DNA from: Flavobacteriales bacterium
Lineage (GTDB): Bacteria > Bacteroidota > Bacteroidia > Flavobacteriales_F > PHOS-HE28
NCBI GenBank assembly: GCA_019638085.1
Contig: JAHBUL010000010.1
Location: 1-64,000, forward strand
Reading direction: 5' to 3'
Length of the DNA: 64,000 bases
Shown: piece by piece, positions 1 to 7,169 of the stretch
Layout: each line of letters starts with the position of its first letter
How positions within the stretch are numbered: position 1 is the stretch's first letter
Notes under the pieces: generated by a model
The model's input: the letters and a program-made list of their open reading frames with translations, nothing else
Databases searched by the model: none
What the model was told of the DNA's origin: nothing
Made by a program: the position numbers and the translations under genes

Positions 1-28
1 CATTTATATTCCAAATGGTATTAAGCCT

Positions 29-36
29 TACCTTCG
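29..36 (+). promoter_or_regulatory. -7 promoter box (TAnnTTyG type)
   Basis: The octamer TACCTTCG lies 23 bases before the ATG of the DUF2911 gene and fits the Bacteroidota -7 consensus TAnnTTTG with one change. No clear TTG box can be placed at -33 because the window starts here. The same variant recurs before many other genes in this window. Confidence 0.5.
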
Positions 37-59
37 CGCAAATAGCAAAACCAGACCCG

Positions 60-896
60 ATGAACAAGTTCCTTCTTCCTGTGGCCGCAATGGCCATCAG
101 TTTCTCAGCCGTTGCCCAGGACCTGCCCAAGGCAAGCCCCCAAGGTGAGGTGGAGCAAGTAGTAGGCCTCACCAAGGTGGAGGTCGAGTACTCCCGCCCC
201 AGCGTGCGCGACCGCCAGATCTTCGGCGATCTGCTTCCCTATGATAAAGTGTGGCGATTGGGTGCCAATTACAATACCACCATCGAGGTGAGCGGCCCCG
301 TGATGATCAATGGTGAGAAACTGGCGAAAGGAAAGTATTCCATGTTCGCCATCCCCGGCAAGGATGCCTGGGAGATCATCTTCAACAAGAACACCGAGCT
401 CTGGGGTGAATCCGATCGCAAGGAGGAAGAAGATGTACTGCGCGTAAAGGCCAAGGTGGAGCCTTCTGAATTCACCGAGACCCTGCTGATCAGCTTTGAT
501 GAGGTGAAGGACGACAAGGCCCGGATGGACATCCGTTGGGAGAAGACTCGCGTGAGCCTATCGATCGCTGCGGATGCCACCGAACAGGCCATGGAGAACA
601 TCAAGAAGGCCATGTCAGAGCCCGAGGTGAAAGCCGGTACCTATGCCAGCAGCGCGCGTTTCGCCATCGACCGTGGTGTTATGACCAAGGAGGCGTTGGA
701 GTGGGCCCAAAAGGCCGTGAAGATGGACCCGAAGTTCTACTATTTGCACACGTTGGCATTGGCACAAGCGGCCAATGGTCAAAAGAAAGAGGCGGTCGCT
801 ACTGCGGAGAAGAGCATGACCGCAGCCAAGGAGGCAGGTAGTGATGCCTACGTGAAAATGAACGAGGCCAAGATCAAGGAGTGGACAGGGAAGTGA
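60..896 (+). CDS. Exported DUF2911 domain protein
   Basis: This 278-residue protein has a signal peptide (MNKFLLPVAAMAISFSAVAQ) followed by a DUF2911 domain over roughly residues 25-180; the pattern VEVEYSRPSVRDRQIFGDL with WRLGANYNT is typical of that family. The C-terminal third is helical and resembles TPR-like repeats (around EALEWAQKAVKMDP and ALAQAANGQKKEA). An upstream ATG at 15 is in frame, but only the ATG at 60 gives a proper signal peptide and it sits 23 bases after a promoter box. The biochemical role of DUF2911 is unknown; the protein should act in the periplasm or at the outer membrane. It is monocistronic, followed by a strong terminator. Confidence 0.85.
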   Translation: MNKFLLPVAAMAISFSAVAQDLPKASPQGEVEQVVGLTKVEVEYSRPSVRDRQIFGDLLPYDKVWRLGANYNTTIEVSGPVMINGEKLAKGKYSMFAIPGKDAWEIIFNKNTELWGESDRKEEEDVLRVKAKVEPSEFTETLLISFDEVKDDKARMDIRWEKTRVSLSIAADATEQAMENIKKAMSEPEVKAGTYASSARFAIDRGVMTKEALEWAQKAVKMDPKFYYLHTLALAQAANGQKKEAVATAEKSMTAAKEAGSDAYVKMNEAKIKEWTGK

Positions 897-926
897 TCCC
901 GTACCAAGGCAGCGCCCTTTTGAACC

Positions 927-965
927 GAAGCCCCTATTTCCATCCGGAAGTAGGGGCTTCTTTAT
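927..965 (+). terminator. Rho-independent terminator of the DUF2911 gene
   Basis: A perfect 10-bp stem GAAGCCCCTA / TAGGGGCTTC (927-936 with 951-960) and a 14-base loop is followed by TTTATTT. It lies 31 bases after the stop codon. Confidence 0.85.
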
Positions 966-1217
966 TTGCTCATAGCGAAGGCGCGGTGGTCCGTTAGAAA
1001 TGGGGTTGGGGCTGCAACGGAGAATACCTTTTCGCGTTCTGTGATGGCCCTATTCCCAAATCCGGAGTTGGACGAAGCTGCTTGGTTCAAGGGCAACTGT
1101 TAAGTCACAGGAAGATGTACCACCTCAGGCCCTGATCCAAGGTCTTCGCAGGGGCATCGTTTCCAGGCCCGGTGATTGGGCTACCTCAGCAGGTCGTTTG
1201 ACAACTGGTGCACAAGG

Positions 1218-1261
1218 AAAAACTCCCTTCCAGTACCTGTTTCCAGGACCGGAAGGGAGTT
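1218..1261 (-). terminator. Terminator of the first paralogous T9SS gene
   Basis: The stem AACTCCCTTCC / GGAAGGGAGTT (1221-1231 with 1251-1261) is followed on the minus strand by a T run (TTTTTCC). The loop contains ACCTGTTTCCAGGACC, nearly identical to the loop of the terminator at 3306-3348. Confidence 0.85.
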
Positions 1262-1285
1262 CTCATTCCCTTACGTGCTGAATTC

Positions 1286-3184
1286 TTACTTCAGCGTAAT
1301 GCGCTGCACGTTGTAATTGGTGCCATCACTCACGCGCACGGTATAGATGCCAGCGGCATTGCCGGTGAGGTCCAGTGTGGTGGCGGTTCCATTGAAGCTG
1401 GTGGTCGCCACCACCTTACCGAGCGTGTTGAACACTTCCACGGTCATGCTAGCGGGCTTCTCGCTGCGGATCTGCACCAGACCTGTGGTGGGGCTGGGAT
1501 ATGTGGTGATGCCTTCCAAGCTCGAATGCTCCTGCACACCCGCTGGACCGTTCTTGTACAGGCGAACTGCCCAAGCGTTGCCATTACCGTAGAGATACTG
1601 GTTCTGGTCGTCCACCGGCAACCAGAGCATGCTGGCATCACCGGGCTGGGGTACGGTCAGGTCATCCACCACATAGAGGTTCTTGGCAGCCTCTTGGTAC
1701 AATCTGGCGGCCACATAGTAGGCACCAGGCGCCAAGGTGACGGGGTCCAGGAAATCCACTGCTGCACGCCTTGAACCGGTGAGGTCGGAGGCAACGATCA
1801 CACGGATCTCCGTTTCCGCTATGGGAGAGGACAGGCTGGTGCCCGCGAACATCTCCGTTGTATCGTAGATCGCTCCGATGAAGTAGCTACCGGCCTGGGA
1901 CTGTGTAGCCGTTACGATCTCCACCCCGTCGAATACTTCTTGGGCAGTGACCACGAAATAGTTCAGAACGCGTACATCCTGGGTATTGTCGGTGAAGGAA
2001 CCGGTGCCGGCACGCGTGATGCTTTGCTCGGCCGCAGGGTTCACCCCGCCTACGCCATCCAAGCTGTAGAGATCATCGGTTACGGAGAAGCGACGCTGCT
2101 TGGCATTGTTCGCGGGATCCAGGTCCACGGCGATGGAATCACTGGTCATGGTGAAGTAAGCGGTATACAGGCCAAGGGACATGGGCGAAGGGATGGTCAG
2201 GTCGGTCTCCACATGAACGGTATCGCCGCTGAGGATGCTTCCCAGGTTCACCGAGGTATTGCTGACCTCCGTGTTCGAGGCATCCTTCAGGGAGATGTTC
2301 AGTGTCACGTTGTTCTGGGTGTTACCCCCGTAGTTGATGATGCCTGCACCCACATCGATGGAACTGCCGAGCTGGCTGGCAGGAACACGACCATACTCAT
2401 AGCCCGCTCCGAACTGGGAGGTGAAGCCATAGTCCATGATCAATTCGTTACCGGGCAAGCTGGCGATGCTGATGTCATCGATCTGCCAGTAATAAGCGGA
2501 CACGTTCGTACCCCCCTGGTTGAAGCGTAAACGCACGTTGGAAGGGTTGGCACTGATCGCCCCGGCAATGTTCACCGAGGTCTCGGCGGTTGAGAACTCA
2601 TCGTTCTGGGCCACACCCATGTCCAAGCTGATGCTGGTGGGCCAAGTGGTGCCTCCGTCGGTGCTCACATCCAGTGTGTGTCCGGAATTGCTCGCACAGC
2701 AGAAGCGGTATTTCTGGTAGAAGCGAATTTCGACAGCGGGCGATGCACTGAGGTCCAACACCGGCGATACCAACGAGCCGGTGAGGGGTATGCGTGGTGA
2801 CACCTCTACGGGCGGGGTAGCATTGAAATCCGTGTTCACCGAATCCGAGTTGAACAGCATGAAGCCGTTGCTTGCGGATGGTGAGGTGATGATCTCACTC
2901 AACACGGTGAACGCACCTACAGGTCCAGTGGTGGTGTACCGCCAAACATCCCCGTTGGTGCCGGAGAAGGTCCAAGCACCCACCCCGTTGTTGCCGGCAA
3001 AGCCATTGGCAAAATCCTCGGTGAAGACCACATCGCGCTGGCCCCCATTCAGCGGTGCGGGTGGTGTGGTAGGGTGTGGTTTGTGCTGGAGGGGTTCCAG
3101 CTGCGGGAAGTTCGTGACCGCGTGTTGTGCGAAGAGCCCGCCTGTTAGTAGGGCCATGGTCGCGATTGCGCAAAATCTTTTCAT
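1286..3184 (-). CDS. T9SS type A cargo protein, paralogue 1
   Basis: A 632-residue exported protein. The start MKRFCAIATMALLTGGLFAQ gives a clean signal peptide; a longer in-frame extension is ignored. After it comes a MAM/choice-of-anchor-like beta-sandwich (about residues 50-240, with WRYTTTGPVGAF and YYWQIDDISI), then long beta-rich segments containing EYGRVP. The C-terminus (YPSPTTGLVQIRSEKPA, then GIYTVRVSDG and NVQRITLK) is a type A sorting domain, which directs export through the T9SS to the cell surface. It is a tandem paralogue of the gene at 3372-5195: the last ~75 residues are nearly identical. The function is unknown; adhesion or binding is a guess from the fold. Confidence 0.85.
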   Translation of the reverse strand: MKRFCAIATMALLTGGLFAQHAVTNFPQLEPLQHKPHPTTPPAPLNGGQRDVVFTEDFANGFAGNNGVGAWTFSGTNGDVWRYTTTGPVGAFTVLSEIITSPSASNGFMLFNSDSVNTDFNATPPVEVSPRIPLTGSLVSPVLDLSASPAVEIRFYQKYRFCCASNSGHTLDVSTDGGTTWPTSISLDMGVAQNDEFSTAETSVNIAGAISANPSNVRLRFNQGGTNVSAYYWQIDDISIASLPGNELIMDYGFTSQFGAGYEYGRVPASQLGSSIDVGAGIINYGGNTQNNVTLNISLKDASNTEVSNTSVNLGSILSGDTVHVETDLTIPSPMSLGLYTAYFTMTSDSIAVDLDPANNAKQRRFSVTDDLYSLDGVGGVNPAAEQSITRAGTGSFTDNTQDVRVLNYFVVTAQEVFDGVEIVTATQSQAGSYFIGAIYDTTEMFAGTSLSSPIAETEIRVIVASDLTGSRRAAVDFLDPVTLAPGAYYVAARLYQEAAKNLYVVDDLTVPQPGDASMLWLPVDDQNQYLYGNGNAWAVRLYKNGPAGVQEHSSLEGITTYPSPTTGLVQIRSEKPASMTVEVFNTLGKVVATTSFNGTATTLDLTGNAAGIYTVRVSDGTNYNVQRITLK

Positions 3185-3220
3185 GATGTTCTGGTCGGTT
3201 TGCGGGTTGTCAATTTGTGC

Positions 3221-3228
3221 CGAAGATA
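3221..3228 (-). promoter_or_regulatory. -7 promoter box (TAnnTTyG type)
   Basis: On the minus strand TATCTTCG lies 36 bases before the ATG at 3184, a suitable distance for a short leader. No convincing TTG box is seen upstream. Confidence 0.45.
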
Positions 3229-3300
3229 GCTGGCGTGGTAACATGTCCTCTTCAGGAGCGGGATGGATTGAGGAACGGTGGGGAAACGATGATGGGCGGA

Positions 3301-3348
3301 AAGAAGAACTCCCCCCCGGCACCTGTTTCCAAGGCCGGGGGGGAGTTC
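3301..3348 (-). terminator. Terminator of the second paralogous T9SS gene
   Basis: A perfect 15-bp stem (3306-3320 with 3334-3348, GAACTCCCCCCCGGC and its complement) is followed on the minus strand by TTCTTTCC. The 13-base loop holds ACCTGTTTCC. Compared with 1218-1261 the loop is conserved, whereas the middle of the stem changed from TTCC/GGAA to CCCC/GGGG on both sides. Confidence 0.85.
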
Positions 3349-3371
3349 ACAAGAGCTGCTTTTTCGGAAGC

Positions 3372-5195
3372 TTACTTCAGCGTGATGCGCTGCACGTTGT
3401 AACGGTTGCCATCACTTACACGCACGGTGTAGATGCCTGCGCTGTTACCGGTGAGGTCCAAGGTGGTGGCCGTTCCATTGAAGCTGGAGGTCTTTACCAA
3501 CGAACCCAGGACATTGAATACCTCAACGGTCATCTTGCCCGGGGTCTCCATGCGGATCTGTACGGGACCGCTGGTGGGGCTGGGGTACATGGTCACACCT
3601 TCCAAGTTGGAGGTTTCCTGCACGCCCACTGTGGGGTTGCTGGAGAGGCGGATGGCCATCGCGTTACCGTTTGAGTAGAGGTTCTGGTTCTGGTCATCCA
3701 CGGGGATCCACAACATCGTGGCATCAAATGGTTGAGGGACCGTTGTCTCATCCAGAATGTAAATGTCGCTGCCACCTTCCTGGTACAAACGGACCCCTAC
3801 AAAGTACGCGTTGGGATCCAAGGTGATATCATCCAGGAAGTGGACACCAACGATCCCATTAGTGATGTCGGCCGCTGTGATCACGCGGATCTCCGATTCC
3901 ACCAACGGAGAGGCCAGGTTATTCATGAAAACATCCGCGGTATCGTAGATGGCGGCAATGAAGTAGCTACCGGGGTCCGTATTGTTCGAACTCAAGTAGA
4001 TCTCCACTCCTGTAAAGGTCTCCTGTACCGGCACGTGGTACAAATTCAGAAAGCGCACATCCTGGGTATTGTCCGTGAAGGATGCAGTACCGAGGGTGGT
4101 GAGGTTCAGAATGGAATCGGGCACCACGTCAATGGCATCAATGGAGTACAGGTCCTGGGTCACCTCGAAGTAGCGGTAGGCCACATTATTGGCCGCGTTC
4201 TCATCACCTCCGATCTCATCGCTCGTAACGGTGAACATGGTTGTATACATTCCGTATGGGAGCGGGCTGGGCAGCGTCACGGTCTCTTCCGTCACAACGG
4301 TGTCACCATTGATCATGGAAGCGATATTGGTGCTGGCCGTGGCCACGGTGTTCCCGTCCGCATCGGACACAGTACCCGTTACGACGATATTGTTCTGCTG
4401 CAGGCCACCGAAGTTGACAATGGATGCGCCCATGATGATGGTGGAAGGCATTTCGATCTGTGGAACACGGCCGTACTCATAACCGCCGCCGAATTGGCTG
4501 GTGTATCCATAATCCACGATGAGCTCATAGTCTGGCAAGGTGATCAGCTCCACATCGTCGATCATCCAAGCATAATCACATCCGCCTTCATAGCGGAAGC
4601 GGAAATATGCGCTTGAAGCACCGCCGATGGCGGACAGGTTCACGGAGAGCAACTGTGGGTTCGGCGTCGAGCTGTTCACGCCGATAACGTTGATCTGTGT
4701 AGTGGCCCAATCGGTTCCATTGGTGCTGGTCTCCACGTAGCAGGTACCTTGGAATTCGCGGTAGAACTGCTCGAACTGGAGCACAACTCCGGGATATGCG
4801 CTCAGGTCGATCGGGTTGGCCGTAGCGATCCATGCGTTCTGGGTTCCGCCACAGAGGAGGTCGGAATCGAACAACGCAAAACCATTGGCTGCTGTGGTGG
4901 AGGCAATGGGGTTGATGGCGAAGGAGCCTGAAGGAGCTGTAGTGCCGATCACCCAGTTGTCATTGTTGGGGTCGTTTTCGTTCCCGATATTCCATTGGGA
5001 GGCATCGGAGAAATCGCTGCTCCAGATCACATCCCGTTCAGCGGAGCGGACGGGCTGGATGTGACGTGTGATCTGCGCCACTGACTTTTCCTTCAGGTAG
5101 TGTGCCTGCCGGTTGGTGTTAAACTGTGCTGAGGCAGTTCCTGCGATCAGCGTAACCGCCAAAGCAGAGATGTAGAGTTTGTTCATCGAGTTCAT
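3372..5195 (-). CDS. T9SS type A cargo protein, paralogue 2
   Basis: A 607-residue exported protein with signal peptide MNSMNKLYISALAVTLIAGTASA; a second ATG three codons in is equally possible. The order of segments matches the gene at 1286-3184: an N-terminal MAM/choice-of-anchor-like sandwich (WSSDFSDASQWNIGNEND ... YAWMIDDVELI), middle beta domains with FGGGYEYGRVP, and a type A sorting domain ending NVQRITLK. The pair clearly arose by tandem duplication that included the terminator. The N-terminal halves have diverged much more than the sorting domains. Predicted location is the cell surface; no catalytic motif is visible. Confidence 0.85.
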   Translation of the reverse strand: MNSMNKLYISALAVTLIAGTASAQFNTNRQAHYLKEKSVAQITRHIQPVRSAERDVIWSSDFSDASQWNIGNENDPNNDNWVIGTTAPSGSFAINPIASTTAANGFALFDSDLLCGGTQNAWIATANPIDLSAYPGVVLQFEQFYREFQGTCYVETSTNGTDWATTQINVIGVNSSTPNPQLLSVNLSAIGGASSAYFRFRYEGGCDYAWMIDDVELITLPDYELIVDYGYTSQFGGGYEYGRVPQIEMPSTIIMGASIVNFGGLQQNNIVVTGTVSDADGNTVATASTNIASMINGDTVVTEETVTLPSPLPYGMYTTMFTVTSDEIGGDENAANNVAYRYFEVTQDLYSIDAIDVVPDSILNLTTLGTASFTDNTQDVRFLNLYHVPVQETFTGVEIYLSSNNTDPGSYFIAAIYDTADVFMNNLASPLVESEIRVITAADITNGIVGVHFLDDITLDPNAYFVGVRLYQEGGSDIYILDETTVPQPFDATMLWIPVDDQNQNLYSNGNAMAIRLSSNPTVGVQETSNLEGVTMYPSPTSGPVQIRMETPGKMTVEVFNVLGSLVKTSSFNGTATTLDLTGNSAGIYTVRVSDGNRYNVQRITLK

Positions 5196-5229
5196 TTGGG
5201 TTGGTTTCGTAGCGTACTGAGATGGGGTG

Positions 5230-5265
5230 TAAAGTTAAGAAACCCGGTAGAATGTGGTCGTGCAA
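5230..5265 (-). promoter_or_regulatory. Promoter of paralogue 2
   Basis: On the minus strand TTG (5265-5263) is followed 25 bases later by TAACTTTA (5237-5230), close to the TAnnTTTG -7 box; the ATG follows after 34 bases. Spacing is longer than the usual 19-21. Confidence 0.4.
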
Positions 5266-5346
5266 TTGTAAATGATCCTCGCCGACCCTCCATGGGGTTC
5301 CGCTCCAAGAACAAGCCGATGGTTTAAAAGTTCGTTGGATGCCCTA

Positions 5347-7047
5347 TTATCTTGGTATGGGAACGGGTGGCTTTCCCGGTGGCAGTACCGCTTGCAGGAG
5401 TACGGCCAGAACAATGGTGATCGCCGGTGCGATCAGGTTGTACCAGAGGAATGCCACTTCCACATCGGAGAAGTGCAGGATGAAGATCGCGGCTTGGGCG
5501 ATCAATGCGGCGATGAAAACGGCTGTGCCCTGCACATGCTTGATGAAGAAGGCCACCAGGAAGATGCCGAGTATGGTGCCATAGAATAGGGATCCCAGGA
5601 TGTTGACCGCTTGGATGAGGTTCTCGAAGAGCGAGAACACCGCTGCAAAGCACAAGGCCAGGATACCGAAGACCACCGTGGCCCATTTGCTGGCCCTTAC
5701 CTGCCGTGTATCCGTGCTTTGCTTGGGTAGCACGTCCACCACACTGGTGGTGGCCAAGGCGCTCAGCTCGGCGCTGGTGCTGCTCATGCCAGCGCTGAAG
5801 ATCATCGCCAGCAACAGGCCGATCACCCCGATCGGCAAGTGGTCCATGATAAAGCTGATGAAGATGTAGTCCTTGTCGTTCGCTTCCCGATCGGGCAGTT
5901 CATCCTTCAGCAGGGTGGTGGTCTCTTGGCGCAGGACCTTGTCCTGCGCCAAGGCCTGCTCCAGATCGGCGTGGGCCTTGTTCATCGCTTCCGGGTCGGC
6001 AGCCCGGCGGGCATCCACCCACGCTACGGTGTTGCTGCGGATACGCTCGTTGTTCGCGTCATGCCGGGTCTCCAGTTCGTGCATGCGCGCTGCGGCCGTG
6101 GTCTCCTCCAAGGCCACCACGTTCGCCGCGTTCCAGTGGACCGGTGTGGGATTCACCAAGTAGAACATGAAGACCAGTACACCCGTGAGCAGGATGAAGA
6201 ACTGCATGGGGATCTTCAGCACGGCATTCATCCAGAGGCCCATTTTGGCCTGCTTCACATTCTTGCCGCCCAAGTAGCGCTGCACCTGGCTTTGGTCGGT
6301 GCCGAAATAGGAGAGCTGCAGGAAGAAGCCACCGATGAGCCCGCTCCACAAGGTGTACTTGTTCGACGGGTCGAAGGAGAGGTCCACCACTTGGAGCTTA
6401 CCCAAGGAACCGGCAAGGTCCATGCTTTCACCGAAGTCCATGACATCACCGAGGTAATAGACCACCAGGCCGAAGGCCATCACCATGCCGGCGAAGATCA
6501 CCGCCATCTGCTGCTTCTGGGTAACCCCAACTGCACGTGCTCCTCCACTGGTGGTGTAGATGATCACCAGCACCCCGATGAAGAGGCAGGTCCACGCCAA
6601 GGGCCAGCCCAATACTTTGCTCAATATGATGCTGGGCGCATAGATGGTAATGCCAGCGGCCATGCTGCGCTGCACCAGGAAGAGGCCTGCGGTGAGCAAG
6701 CGGGCCCGCCCGTCGAAGCGCTTCCCGATGAACTCATACGCGGTAAAGACCTTCCACTTGTAGTAGAGCGGTATGAAGACGAGGTTGATCACCACCATGG
6801 CCAGTGGGAGGCCGAAGTAGAATTGCACGAAGCCCATGCCATCGAGAAACCCTTGGCCGGGTGTGCTGAGGAAGGTGACGGCGCTGGCCTGGGTGGCCAT
6901 TACGCTGAGGCCAACGCCCCACCAGCGGGCATCGCTTCCGCCGCGCAAGTAGCCTTCACTGGTGGTGGTGCTGCGCGTTTTCCACACGCCATAGCCCACG
7001 ATGAATCCGAGCGTGCCGAGGAGGATGGTCCAATCCAGGATGTGCAT
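5347..7047 (-). CDS. Sodium/solute symporter (SSS family)
   Basis: A 566-residue inner-membrane transporter with about 13 hydrophobic segments and the SSS signature region around residues 249-262 (GTDQSQVQRYLGGK) and 417-438 (FSAGMSSTSAELSALATTSVVD). It should import a small organic solute with sodium; the substrate cannot be read from sequence. A hydrophilic, charged insertion of about 90 residues (roughly 302-393, rich in Glu, Ala and Arg) splits two membrane segments and probably forms a helical hairpin outside the bilayer. The gene precedes no other in its transcript and follows the PIG-L deacetylase gene on the same strand. That pairing is common in Bacteroidota, which suggests uptake of a sugar released or modified by the deacetylase (inference). 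Confidence 0.9.
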   Translation of the reverse strand: MHILDWTILLGTLGFIVGYGVWKTRSTTTSEGYLRGGSDARWWGVGLSVMATQASAVTFLSTPGQGFLDGMGFVQFYFGLPLAMVVINLVFIPLYYKWKVFTAYEFIGKRFDGRARLLTAGLFLVQRSMAAGITIYAPSIILSKVLGWPLAWTCLFIGVLVIIYTTSGGARAVGVTQKQQMAVIFAGMVMAFGLVVYYLGDVMDFGESMDLAGSLGKLQVVDLSFDPSNKYTLWSGLIGGFFLQLSYFGTDQSQVQRYLGGKNVKQAKMGLWMNAVLKIPMQFFILLTGVLVFMFYLVNPTPVHWNAANVVALEETTAAARMHELETRHDANNERIRSNTVAWVDARRAADPEAMNKAHADLEQALAQDKVLRQETTTLLKDELPDREANDKDYIFISFIMDHLPIGVIGLLLAMIFSAGMSSTSAELSALATTSVVDVLPKQSTDTRQVRASKWATVVFGILALCFAAVFSLFENLIQAVNILGSLFYGTILGIFLVAFFIKHVQGTAVFIAALIAQAAIFILHFSDVEVAFLWYNLIAPAITIVLAVLLQAVLPPGKPPVPIPR

Positions 7048-7073
7048 GAAATCAGTGGTTCAGGTCCGGTCGT

Positions 7074-7119
7074 TGCACCTGTTGATCGGGTCGACCCATT
7101 GGGTCGACAGTACAGGTGC
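7074..7119. repeat. Palindromic intergenic repeat, copy 1
   Basis: Nested inverted repeats: GCACCTG at 7075-7081 pairs with CAGGTGC at 7113-7119, and inside lies GGGTCGACCC followed by ATTGGGTCGAC. It sits 27 bases upstream of the symporter start. The right half (TGGGTCGAC then TACAGGTGC) recurs at 36330-36350 between etfA and etfB. Confidence 0.6.
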
Positions 7120-7169
7120 GGATCTGGGAGTCCTCAGCGGATCGTCGCTCAGTTTGCCGCGGATTCATC

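Larger units (their letters stand above)
897..1285. other. Intergenic region between convergent genes
   Basis: Besides the two terminators (927-965 and 1218-1261) I see no gene here. At 1158-1171 there is a stray GTTTCCAGGCCCGG that resembles the loop and 3' arm of the two paralogue terminators at 1221-1261 and 3306-3348, so it may be the remnant of a third terminator or gene copy. Confidence 0.5.
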
